NCBI GenBank assembly: GCA_021324465.1
Contig: JAJPJB010000080.1
Location: 1-64,000, forward strand
Direction: 5' to 3'
Source: Hyphomicrobiaceae bacterium
Lineage (GTDB): Bacteria > Pseudomonadota > Alphaproteobacteria > Rhizobiales > Xanthobacteraceae
Length of the DNA: 64,000 nucleotides
Part shown: in pieces, positions 1 to 7,594 of the stretch
Layout of the letters: every line of letters starts with the position of its first letter
How positions within the stretch are numbered: position 1 is the stretch's first letter
The notes under the pieces: model-generated
Told to the model about the DNA's origin: nothing
Seen by the model: the letters and a program-made list of their open reading frames with translations, nothing else
Databases searched by the model: none
Made by a program: the position numbers and the translations under genes

Positions 1-770
1 CGAATGAGCGGCGGCGGGATCGAGATCGAATGCGTTACGCCGGTTTTGTCGGTGAGCAGCTTTGGCAATTCGTCGGTTTCGTCGGCCGGGCGATACCAGA
101 CAACATTGTAGCGCCGCCGGCCCTCACGCAGGTCGTTGTCGGGCCCGGCGACCGGATAGCCCAGGCACTGCTCGCCCGGCGGCAGGCAAAACGCCATGAC
201 CATGAACAGCTCGCGGTGGATGGCCGGCGGAATGGCGCCTTCCGGCAACAGCGCGCGCCAAGCCACATAGCCGGCATAGAGCGGCGCGATATCGGGCAGG
301 CATTGCTGGCGCACCGTGGAACGCAGCCCATCAGCGCCAATCAACACATCGGCCGTCACCGCGCAGCCGTCGCTGAAATGCGCCACAACGCCCTCGGCAT
401 TCTGCGTGAACGCCTTCAGCCCGCAGCCGCGATGGTAACGCTGATGCGGGAAAGCATCGCGCAGCACACGGTAGACGCGTTCCCACGCGGTCAAGATCTG
501 CGGGCAGGCAATGCTGGCGGCGACGCGCCCGTCGCGATCGAGGATCTTGCGCGTGGTCATGGCGACGCCGAGATCGGTCGTGTCGAGGCCGAGCGCATCG
601 AGCCGCGCAATCAACTCCGCCTGGGCGACAATGCCGGCGCCGCGGCCGGCCAGCTCCTTCTCGACGCGCTCGAAGACATCGACGTCCCAGCCACGTCGGG
701 ACAGCATGATGGCTGCCAGAAGCCCGCTCATCGAGCCGCCGATGACGAGCGCCCGACGCTTTCTCACCAT
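1..770 (-). CDS. FAD-dependent monooxygenase, 3' end outside window
   Basis: Flavoprotein hydroxylase of the UbiH/salicylate-hydroxylase type, expected to hydroxylate an aromatic or heteroaromatic substrate using NAD(P)H and O2 in the cytoplasm. The ATG at 770 opens a protein whose residues 5-30 form the N-terminal dinucleotide-binding fold (ALVIGGSMSGLLAAIMLSRR). A second FAD signature, DVLIGADGLRSTVR, follows near residue 160. About 256 residues are visible and the C-terminus runs off the left edge, so substrate class cannot be judged. It diverges from the cupin gene at 870 across a 99-base gap that holds an operator-like repeat. Confidence 0.85.
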   Translation of the reverse strand, partial: MVRKRRALVIGGSMSGLLAAIMLSRRGWDVDVFERVEKELAGRGAGIVAQAELIARLDALGLDTTDLGVAMTTRKILDRDGRVAASIACPQILTAWERVYRVLRDAFPHQRYHRGCGLKAFTQNAEGVVAHFSDGCAVTADVLIGADGLRSTVRQQCLPDIAPLYAGYVAWRALLPEGAIPPAIHRELFMVMAFCLPPGEQCLGYPVAGPDNDLREGRRRYNVVWYRPADETDELPKLLTDKTGVTHSISIPPPLI

Positions 771-803
771 GTGAAATCCCGCTTCCGAGCGAGCCCTTAA
801 GTT

Positions 804-831
804 CTTTCCTAAGCTTTCCTAAGGCGGAAAG
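804..831. promoter_or_regulatory. putative operator in divergent promoter
   Basis: The 10-mer CTTTCCTAAG occurs twice in direct tandem (804-813, 814-823). The second copy also forms an inverted pair, CTTTCC (814-819) with GGAAAG (826-831). It sits between the divergent monooxygenase and cupin genes, just upstream of a TATATT that could serve as a -10 for the cupin gene. Regulator binding is inferred from position and symmetry only. Confidence 0.4.
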
Positions 832-869
832 GTTTTCTATATTGTGCCTCCATTCGTTGGAGGAAAACC

Positions 870-1313
870 ATGGCCCTGACCATGATCGACAAGGCAAGCG
901 ACCGCGCCGACAAATCGGCTTGGCCGCCCGCGATTGCTGCCGAATTCGAGCGCGAGCGGCAGAACCCGAATGGCTGTGTCGGCTCGACGCTGTTGTCGGA
1001 GAGCGACAGGGTACGGGTCTGGATCATCCGCCTGGCACCCGGCGAGCGGATCGGCTTTCACCGTCATGTACTCGATTATTTCTGGACCTCGGTCACCGGC
1101 GGGCGCGGCCGCCAGCATGTCCATGACGGCACCACCGTCGAATATACCTATCAGCCGGGCGAGACCCGCCACGAGACCTATGGGCCGGGCGAGTTCAAGG
1201 TGCACGATCTGGAAAATCTCGGCGACAAGGAAATGGTCTTCATGACCATCGAATTCCTCAACAGCGCCAATAAGCCGCTCGCCATTCCGGACAAGGTCCG
1301 GGCTGCGGCATAA
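870..1313 (+). CDS. cupin-domain protein
   Basis: Small single-domain cupin of 147 residues. Residues ~55-125 carry the beta-barrel pattern: a first motif around GERIGFHRHVLDYFW (HRH, possible metal ligands) and a second around GPGEFKVHDLENLG. Cupins of this size are usually metal-dependent dioxygenases, isomerases or small-molecule sensors; the substrate cannot be read from sequence. ATG 870 has GGAGG seven bases upstream. It is divergent from the FAD monooxygenase and precedes the liv genes, so it may belong to the same uptake and breakdown function, but that is inference. Confidence 0.8.
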   Translation: MALTMIDKASDRADKSAWPPAIAAEFERERQNPNGCVGSTLLSESDRVRVWIIRLAPGERIGFHRHVLDYFWTSVTGGRGRQHVHDGTTVEYTYQPGETRHETYGPGEFKVHDLENLGDKEMVFMTIEFLNSANKPLAIPDKVRAAA

Positions 1314-1327
1314 TGCTCTGCTCCTAG

Positions 1328-1418
1328 GATGCCCCGCTTGAGCGGGGCATCGGGTATTCGGGACCAGGGGACCATCGGGGGAGGTCCCAAGCTTTGCCGG
1401 CGCTCCCGCTTATGCGGG
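1328..1418. repeat. cluster of three hairpins, REP-like
   Basis: Three palindromes stand between the cupin and livH genes. The first is a perfect 10-bp stem with a 4-base loop (GATGCCCCGC/GCGGGGCATC, 1328-1351). The second is GGGACC (1360-1365) with GGTCCC (1383-1388). The third is CCCGC-TTAT-GCGGG (1405-1418). No T-run follows any of them, so they are poor terminators. The layout resembles interspersed palindromic elements of rhizobia, and a CCCGC-N4-GCGGG core recurs at 26679-26692. Confidence 0.5.
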
Positions 1419-1481
1419 CGACAGATAAGGATGCCAGAGGGGGGGAAGGCCAGCACGCGCGTGCGGCTCTGTGACCGAGTA

Positions 1482-2357
1482 ATGATTTTTTCTTTCGATC
1501 TTCTGATCAACGCGATTATCTCAGGCATTCTGATCGGCGGCTTCTATGCCGCGGTGACCGCTGGGGTGTCGCTGTCGTTCGGCATTCTCGATATCGTCAA
1601 TATTGCGCATCCGGCATTCATCATTCTCGGCTCCTATGTTGCCTATATTGTCAACACGACACTCGGCGTCGACCCGATTCTGACGGCCATCGTCGCCATG
1701 CCGCTATTCTATGTGCTCGGCGCCGGCATCTATCAGATTTACTACGTCGCGTTCGAAAGACGCGGGCAGGAATCCCTGCGCGGGCTGGCCTTCTTCTTCG
1801 GTCTCCTGTTCATCACCGAGGTGACGCTGGTGCTCTATTTCGGCGTTGATTATCGCTATGTCGATGCGCGCTATATCGGCCCGAGCTGGCATTTCGGCAT
1901 GATGGACGTGCCGTTCCGCATCCTCGTGCCGTGTCTTGTTTCCCTGCTCCTGATCACCGCGCTGCAGCTGATCCTGACCAAGACCTTTATCGGCCGCGCC
2001 ATCATGGCGGTGGCGCAGGACCAGTTGGCGCTGCGGCTGATGGCGGTCGATCCGATCCGCATCAAGCGCATCGCATTCGGCATTTCAATCGCGACCGCTT
2101 CGCTGGCGGGTGCCTTTCTGATCATCATCCAGCCGGTCGAGCCTTCGGTCGGCCGTGAGTATATCGGTCGGGTCTTTGCGATCTGTGTCCTTGGCGGCAT
2201 GGGCAGTCTGCCGGGCACCGTAATCGCCGCCATGCTGCTTGGTATTGTCGAAAGCCTCACCTCGACCTTCTATGGTCCATCCTGGGCGCCGGCAGTGTCG
2301 TTCGGCTTTTTGCTGTTGACGCTTGCGGTCCGGCCGGCCGGCCTGTTAGGACGCTGA
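1482..2357 (+). CDS. livH: branched-chain amino acid-type ABC permease LivH
   Basis: Inner-membrane permease of the LivH family (291 residues) with about eight hydrophobic segments. It contains the family stretch GVSLSFGILDIVNIAHPAF near residue 27 and the conserved RAIMAVAQDQLALRLMAVD loop that contacts the ATPases. The frame is open back to 1329, but those codons read through the hairpin cluster, so ATG 1482 is preferred; the ribosome site is weak. The stop is followed after three bases by livM. Substrates of this family include branched-chain amino acids, amides, urea and aromatic acids; no binding-protein gene is present to narrow it down. Confidence 0.9.
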   Translation: MIFSFDLLINAIISGILIGGFYAAVTAGVSLSFGILDIVNIAHPAFIILGSYVAYIVNTTLGVDPILTAIVAMPLFYVLGAGIYQIYYVAFERRGQESLRGLAFFFGLLFITEVTLVLYFGVDYRYVDARYIGPSWHFGMMDVPFRILVPCLVSLLLITALQLILTKTFIGRAIMAVAQDQLALRLMAVDPIRIKRIAFGISIATASLAGAFLIIIQPVEPSVGREYIGRVFAICVLGGMGSLPGTVIAAMLLGIVESLTSTFYGPSWAPAVSFGFLLLTLAVRPAGLLGR

Positions 2358-2360
2358 ACC

Positions 2361-3374
2361 GTGCGCACGCCGCTGTTCCTACTCATTTGGCTCGGCATCG
2401 CCGCCCTGGCCTACGCGATCGCCGTCGCGCTGGGCAACGATTACATCTTTTTTGCCGGGTATGTCGTGCTGCAATATGTCGTGCTGGCGACGGCCTGGAA
2501 TATTCTCGGCGGCTATTGCGGCTATGTGAATTTCGGCTCGGCGGCCTTTTTCGCGCTCGGCGCCTATTCGACTGTTGCGTTCTACAAATACATCACCGAG
2601 AACGAATTCTATCGCCTGCCGATGCCGGTTCTGATGCTGATCGGCGGCGCGATATCCGGCTTCGTCGGCTTCGGCATGGGCTATCTCACGCTGCGGCTGC
2701 GCGGCGCCTTCTTTGCCATCGCAACGCTTGCGCTCGCCGTCGTGCTGCAGACACTCGTGGTCAACTGGGATTATGTCGGCGGCTCGCGCGGCGCCTATAT
2801 CGTGCGCCCGGAAGAGATCGCGCCGATCGGCAGCTACATCAGATATCTGTTCCTGGTCATGCTGGTCTTGGCGGTGGCTGCAATCACCATCGCGCGGCTG
2901 ATCGAACATTCGCGGCTCGGCTATGGCTTCGCCACCATTCGGGATGACGAATTGGCGGCGGAAGCCTGCGGCGTACCGACGCTAAAACTCAAACTGATCG
3001 CCACCACGATTTCCGGCGCGCTGATGGGCATGGCCGGCGCGCCGTTTCCGTATTATATCGGCTATCTGCAGCCGGCCTCGACTTTCGGGCTGGACTATGC
3101 GGTCAACTCGATCGCCATGCCGCTGATCGGCGGCACGACCAGCTGGATCGGACCGCTGATCGGCGCGGTGCTGCTTGGCTCGCTGCAGCAGATCGCGACG
3201 GTGACCATCTCCTCGGCGGTGAATTTGCTCATCGTCGGCTGTCTGCTGGTTGGCTTCGTCATCGTCGCGCCGAACGGCGTTGTCGGGCTCGTCCACACTT
3301 ATCTGCAGCGCAAGCCTGAAGACTTTGTCGGCCGCCGGCGCGTTGGCACCGACTCGCCGGAGGCCGTTCCATGA
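2361..3374 (+). CDS. livM: branched-chain amino acid-type ABC permease LivM
   Basis: Second permease subunit of the Liv-type importer, 337 residues with about nine membrane segments. Diagnostic stretches are ATAWNILGGYCGYVNFG near residue 42 and GYGFATIRDDELAAEACGV near residue 188, the latter being the cytoplasmic loop touching LivG/LivF. The start is GTG 2361, three bases after livH stops. The 3' end overlaps livG by four bases (ATGA), showing translational coupling. Expected to pair with LivH in the inner membrane. Confidence 0.9.
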   Translation: MRTPLFLLIWLGIAALAYAIAVALGNDYIFFAGYVVLQYVVLATAWNILGGYCGYVNFGSAAFFALGAYSTVAFYKYITENEFYRLPMPVLMLIGGAISGFVGFGMGYLTLRLRGAFFAIATLALAVVLQTLVVNWDYVGGSRGAYIVRPEEIAPIGSYIRYLFLVMLVLAVAAITIARLIEHSRLGYGFATIRDDELAAEACGVPTLKLKLIATTISGALMGMAGAPFPYYIGYLQPASTFGLDYAVNSIAMPLIGGTTSWIGPLIGAVLLGSLQQIATVTISSAVNLLIVGCLLVGFVIVAPNGVVGLVHTYLQRKPEDFVGRRRVGTDSPEAVP

Positions 3375-4129
3375 CCGATGCGACGAACGGACCAAGCGGC
3401 GCGCCGATTCTCGAGGTCGAGAATCTGAGCAAGCGCTTCGGCGGCTTTGTCGCACTGGAGAACATCTCGCTTGCGGTCGCGGCCGGCGAGCGCCTCGGGC
3501 TGATCGGGCCGAACGGGTCCGGAAAATCGACGCTGGTCAACTGCATTTGCGGCACGCTGCGCAACGAACAGGGCGCGGTGCGCTTCGACGGCAGGCGGCT
3601 CGATGGGCTCGACGCGCATCAGCGCACCCATCTGGGCCTCGCGCGCAGCTTTCAATTGCCGCGGCCCTTTGTCACTCTGACGCTTGCGGACAATGTCCGC
3701 ATTCCCCTGCTCTATACGGTGGCGTCGCGCGGCATCCATTTGTCTTCCCGGTCGATCGAGGAGCGCTGCCGCTTCTTGCTGCGCGAAGTCGGCCTTGACG
3801 CCAAGGCGCGGCATTTGCCTCGCGACCTCACGCAGGTCGAGATGCGCAAGCTCGAACTGGCGCGCGCCATGGCGGCGGAGCCGAAACTTCTGATGGCAGA
3901 CGAGGCGATGGCGGGGCTCACGCACTCCGAGGTGGAAGACATCCTGGCGCTGTTGGTGCGGCTTAACGAGCAGGGGGTAACGATCATACTGATCGAGCAC
4001 ATCATGAGCGCAGTGATGAGCTTTTCGCGCCGCCTCGTCGTGCTGGTCTCCGGGCGCAAGATCGCGGATGGCGATCCGAACGACGTCGTGCACGATCCGG
4101 AAGTCGAGCGAGCCTATCTTGGCCAATAG
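3371..4129 (+). CDS. livG: Liv-type ABC transporter ATPase LivG
   Basis: ATP-binding subunit, 252 residues. Walker A is GPNGSGKST near residue 48 and Walker B is LLMADEAMAG near residue 177. The LSGGQ signature is replaced by DLTQVEMRKLELARA, as in some LivG subgroups. The C-terminal LivG extension is present (SGRKIADGDPNDVVHDPEVERAYLG). It overlaps livM by ATGA and runs into livF. It energises uptake together with LivF. Confidence 0.9.
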   Translation: MTDATNGPSGAPILEVENLSKRFGGFVALENISLAVAAGERLGLIGPNGSGKSTLVNCICGTLRNEQGAVRFDGRRLDGLDAHQRTHLGLARSFQLPRPFVTLTLADNVRIPLLYTVASRGIHLSSRSIEERCRFLLREVGLDAKARHLPRDLTQVEMRKLELARAMAAEPKLLMADEAMAGLTHSEVEDILALLVRLNEQGVTIILIEHIMSAVMSFSRRLVVLVSGRKIADGDPNDVVHDPEVERAYLGQ

Positions 4130-4850
4130 TCTGACCATATCCGGCATCCACGCCGCCTACGGCGCGGTGCGCGTCATCGACGACGTCTCGATCAAGGTCG
4201 GCGGCGGCGAAACCGTTGCGCTGTTGGGCACCAACGGCAACGGCAAGTCGACGCTCATGAAATGCATCATGGGCATCGTCCGGCCGCGCCGCGGCTCGAT
4301 CGTGGCCGAGATTGACGGCATTCACCACGATCTGGTGGGCCGAACCACCGAGGAAATCGTCGATCTCGGTATTGCGCTGGTCCCTGAAGGACGCCGGCTG
4401 TTTCCTCTCTTGACGGTCGAGGAAAATCTGCTGCTCGGCGCATTTCGCCGCACGGCGCGCCGCGAGCTGCAGCGCAATCTCGACGTCTGTTTCGAGACCT
4501 TTCCGCGTCTTGCCGAACGCCGCAAACAGCTTGCCGGCAGCATGTCGGGCGGGGAACAGCAGATGCTGGCGCTCGGCCGCGCGCTGATGCTGGCGCCCAA
4601 GATTCTTCTGGTTGACGAGCCGTCGGTCGGGCTGGCGCCGATCCTGGTGAGCCGGACGATCGATGCGATCAATCAAATGAAGCAGCGTTATTCGCTCACG
4701 ATTCTAATGGCCGAGCAGAATTTCAACCAGGCCATCCGCATCGCCGACCGCGGCTATGTCATCGTCCACGGCAGGATCGCCTTCGAGGGCCGCTCGGCCG
4801 AAGAACTCAACAATAACGATCTGATCAAGAAGTTTTATTTGGGGATCTGA
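4119..4850 (+). CDS. livF: Liv-type ABC transporter ATPase LivF
   Basis: Second ATPase of the importer, 243 residues from the chosen start. Walker A is GTNGNGKST, the signature is MSGGEQQMLALGRAL, and Walker B is ILLVDEPSVGLAP, all typical of LivF. The frame is open to an ATG at 4068, but the 17 residues before LANSLTISGIHAAYG do not look like LivF. A TTG at 4119 aligns with the usual N-terminus and overlaps livG by 11 bases. The start is uncertain, the family call is not. Last gene of the cluster; no LivJ/LivK-type binding protein follows. Confidence 0.88.
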   Translation: MANSLTISGIHAAYGAVRVIDDVSIKVGGGETVALLGTNGNGKSTLMKCIMGIVRPRRGSIVAEIDGIHHDLVGRTTEEIVDLGIALVPEGRRLFPLLTVEENLLLGAFRRTARRELQRNLDVCFETFPRLAERRKQLAGSMSGGEQQMLALGRALMLAPKILLVDEPSVGLAPILVSRTIDAINQMKQRYSLTILMAEQNFNQAIRIADRGYVIVHGRIAFEGRSAEELNNNDLIKKFYLGI

Positions 4851-5096
4851 ACGAACGCCTCGGCACCGGCGCAGTTCCTCTTTTGTCGCCGAAGGCGCAC
4901 TGCACGAGCGCCGAATTGCGAAAGCGCGCGGGCGCTCGCAACGTCGCGCAACGGCGGACGCCAGCGTCAACGTTCTGCCGGCGCATTCAACTTTGCGCTG
5001 GTCGGTTCGGAAACCTTTGGCCGCCGGCTCCTGATTGGCCCGGCGTCCATCCGGCTGCGGCCGCGTCGATCTGAATTCCGCACCGCCGCCCTACCC

Positions 5097-5810
5097 TCAT
5101 CGCACCGGAAAATTGAAATACGTATCGGGAAACAGTTCCGGCGTCAGCGTAAAATGCCACCACTCTTTCGCGTAGTTGCGGAAGCCACGGCGGCGCATGG
5201 CGGCGACCAGGAGCATTCGATTGGCGCGTTGCGCGGCGCTGATGGTCGGGTCGGCGGTCCAGGATCGCGGGCTGAAGAAATCGAAATGGGTGCCCATGTC
5301 GAGCTCGGTGCGATCGGAAGCGCGTGCCAGAGTCATGTCGATCGTCGAGCCGCGGGAATGACCGGAATGCGAGGCGATATAGCCGTCGCGGAACAGCATG
5401 CGTTTGTCGACGTCCGGATAAAATTCCGCTTTGGCGACGGTGTCGCTGAGATCGCGCGCCCAGCGGACGAAATTCGCCACCGCACGCGTCGGCCGATAAC
5501 AATCGAAGGCCTTGATGACAAGTCCGTGCGGCGCGAGATCGTGCGCGACATTGGCGAGCGCCGCGGCGGCCTGGCGCGTGAGCAGGCAGCGCGGCGCTTG
5601 ATAACCGTCGACCGGCCGGCCGGTAAAATTGTGCGGTCCGGCATAGCGCATCTCGGCGATCAGGCCCGGCACGACGGTTGCGGCATCGACGAAGGCGGCG
5701 GGCGGCGTCTCGCCGTTCGGTTGCGCGACCGCTGCTTGCGCGCCCAAAGCGGCGATCAGCGCCAGAGGTCGAGCAAATGGGACCGTGAGCATTTCAATGC
5801 GGGCAAGCAT
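5097..5810 (-). CDS. VanX-family D-Ala-D-Ala dipeptidase
   Basis: Exported zinc dipeptidase of 237 residues. An N-terminal signal peptide (FARPLALIAALGAQAAVAQ) is followed by the M15D domain. Zinc and catalytic residues are visible in SHSGHSRGSTIDMTL (residues ~140-160: His and Asp ligands) and EWWHF near the C-terminus (Glu base, His ligand). The family splits D-Ala-D-Ala or related dipeptides; in a Gram-negative periplasm this suggests peptidoglycan-peptide scavenging. The start at 5810 lies inside the 3' end of dmeF (17-base overlap) and has GGAAG just upstream, so the two genes are probably co-transcribed. Confidence 0.88.
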   Translation of the reverse strand: MLARIEMLTVPFARPLALIAALGAQAAVAQPNGETPPAAFVDAATVVPGLIAEMRYAGPHNFTGRPVDGYQAPRCLLTRQAAAALANVAHDLAPHGLVIKAFDCYRPTRAVANFVRWARDLSDTVAKAEFYPDVDKRMLFRDGYIASHSGHSRGSTIDMTLARASDRTELDMGTHFDFFSPRSWTADPTISAAQRANRMLLVAAMRRRGFRNYAKEWWHFTLTPELFPDTYFNFPVR

Positions 5811-6798
5811 TCACTTCCACGGTGACGTGGCACAGGCCATGCAGCCCCGCGAGCCGCTGCTTATAGACGGACGGCGACTGCGGGGTGTCGGACACGACCG
5901 ACAGCATGACGGCAATATGCCCCGGGCCGACTTGCCAGATATGCAGATCGGAAATGCGATCACCGTCGCGCTCCATCCGGGAGCGGATGCGCTGCGCCAA
6001 TGCGGGATCGGGGACGGTGTCAAGCAGCACGCGGCCGGCGCCGCGCAGCAGGCCAAAGGCCCAGCTGGCGATCACCGCGGCGCCGATCAATCCGACCAGC
6101 GGATCAATAAAATTCCAGCCAAAGGCCCAGGCCGCCGATAAGCCACCGATGGTGAGGATCGATGTCAGGGCATCGGCGAGCACATGCACATAAGCGGCAC
6201 GCAGATTGATGTCGTGATGGCCAGACCCGATGCGGTGATCATGGACCTCGTGATCGTGCTCATGATCCTGATCGTCCGCATGGATGTGGCCTTGCTCGTA
6301 GCCATGCGCATGCCCGGGCTCTTGACGAGGCTTATGATCGTGCTCGTCGCGTAACAGCCACGCGCTTGCGAGGTTCACGCACAGCCCCAGTGCCGCGATC
6401 GGGATCGCTTCCTGAAAATGAATGGACACGGGGTGGCCCAGCCGCACGATCGATTCGTAGGCGACGCCGAGCGCGATCATTCCAAGGATGATGGCGCTTG
6501 AGAAAGCCGCCAGCTCGCCGAATTTTCCGGTGCCCAACGAAAATCGCTGGTCATCGGCGTGCCGGCGCGCGAACAAATAGGCGAGCGCCGCAATGGCGAG
6601 CGCCGTCACATGCGTGCCCATGTGCCAGCCGTCGGCGACCAGCGCGATCGAGCCGAACAGGCTGCCACCAGCGATCTCAGCAAGCATCATGAATGCTGTC
6701 AGCGCCACCACGCTCCAGGTCCGGCGTTCATGCGTCGCGTGATGCTCGCCGAGAAAGACGTGATTATGCTTCCAGCGCTCGATCGAATGCGAATGCAT
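5794..6798 (-). CDS. dmeF: CDF-family Co/Ni exporter DmeF
   Basis: Cation diffusion facilitator of 334 residues with six membrane segments. The N-terminus (HNHVFLGEHHATHERRTW) and the VADGWHMGTHV motif with the HxxxD metal site in membrane segment 2 are characteristic of DmeF. A cytoplasmic loop near residues 150-205 is crammed with His, Asp and Glu (HDHKPRQEPGHAHGYEQGH and following). Expected role: proton-driven export of cobalt or nickel. Rhizobial dmeF usually sits beside the dmeR repressor; none is visible here. It is followed by the overlapping vanX-like gene. Confidence 0.9.
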   Translation of the reverse strand: MHSHSIERWKHNHVFLGEHHATHERRTWSVVALTAFMMLAEIAGGSLFGSIALVADGWHMGTHVTALAIAALAYLFARRHADDQRFSLGTGKFGELAAFSSAIILGMIALGVAYESIVRLGHPVSIHFQEAIPIAALGLCVNLASAWLLRDEHDHKPRQEPGHAHGYEQGHIHADDQDHEHDHEVHDHRIGSGHHDINLRAAYVHVLADALTSILTIGGLSAAWAFGWNFIDPLVGLIGAAVIASWAFGLLRGAGRVLLDTVPDPALAQRIRSRMERDGDRISDLHIWQVGPGHIAVMLSVVSDTPQSPSVYKQRLAGLHGLCHVTVEVNACPH

Positions 6799-6902
6799 GG
6801 GCTTTAAGCTTGTTCCGCGTGTTGTTTCACGATCGCAACATGGTTTGCCAAGTCGGCCGGCAGTTTAGCATCCGCCGTGAAAATCCGCATAGAGCACAGA
6901 CC

Positions 6903-7364
6903 CTATTGGCAGGCGGATACCCATTGTCCTTCAAGCGTATCGAGCGTCTCCAAGGTCTGCCCACCGATCGCAGCCTGGGTGCGCACCGTCGCGCTGTAAT
7001 GATGCGGACTGTCGAAATTGAAGGCGCCGGTGAGATCGACATTGAGCTGCCCTTTGCAGGCGAGATGCCAAGTGAGCCGGGCCCCTTCGAGCGTGCGCTC
7101 GATCGGCGCGCAATCCGAATTGATGGTGCGCGGAATCGGCGAGAATGTCGCAGCGAGGTCGCGCGTCTCGTCCGCCGTGAGGCACTTCGACGATTCGTGC
7201 GGTGGACCGATTAACCCGTTGGACTGCGACCGCGCCGTGATCTTCCAGAGGCCCGGCTCGATGCCGTCCGCCATCACCGCCGAATTGGCAACCAAGGTTA
7301 CCGCCAATGCACCAATAGCGGACGCGATCAGAATAAATGCGAGACGATCGTGTACAGACTCCAT
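6903..7364 (-). CDS. DUF3617-family exported protein
   Basis: 153 residues with an N-terminal signal or anchor (FILIASAIGALAVTLVANSA). The DUF3617 pattern follows: EPGLWKITARSQ, then a conserved Cys in SSKCLTADETRD, a second Cys in INSDCAPIE, and a third in WHLACKGQLNVDLTG. The family is periplasmic, its function is unknown, and the cysteines probably form disulfides. It diverges from flhA; the shared 230-base gap carries a CtrA-like box 52 bases from this start. Confidence 0.8.
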   Translation of the reverse strand: MESVHDRLAFILIASAIGALAVTLVANSAVMADGIEPGLWKITARSQSNGLIGPPHESSKCLTADETRDLAATFSPIPRTINSDCAPIERTLEGARLTWHLACKGQLNVDLTGAFNFDSPHHYSATVRTQAAIGGQTLETLDTLEGQWVSACQ

Positions 7365-7415
7365 CTCCTTCTTGCTCGCGGTTACCGCGATTTCGGATCG
7401 GTCGCGGCGCGCTTG

Positions 7416-7431
7416 TTAACCTGTCAGTAAC
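7416..7431. promoter_or_regulatory. CtrA-like box upstream of flhA
   Basis: TTAA-N7-GTAAC, one base off the CtrA consensus TTAA-N7-TTAAC. It lies about 165 bases before the flhA ATG. CtrA control of flagellar class II genes is established in Caulobacter; binding here is inferred, and ctrA itself lies in this window. Confidence 0.5.
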
Positions 7432-7594
7432 CATAAACCCGGCACATTTTGCCTGGGAGGCATAACACTTACCACCGCACTCTCCGGGGGCAGCCTTGGA
7501 TGCAGGCGTAGCTCCGCTTCTCCATGCCGGCGGCCCCCCAGCCGCAGCGCATAGCTTTGAGTCACGCGACCGCAGACGGAGCGGATCAGCAGGC

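Noticed and set aside
1329-1481. 51-residue N-terminal extension of LivH
   Set aside because: It translates the palindrome cluster, is not hydrophobic, and LivH proteins begin at the ATG 1482 equivalent.
4851-5096. Small gene or riboswitch between livF and the VanX-like gene
   Set aside because: Frames here (such as 4883-5074) are Arg/Ala/Pro-rich without ribosome site or motif, and no conserved RNA fold was recognisable.
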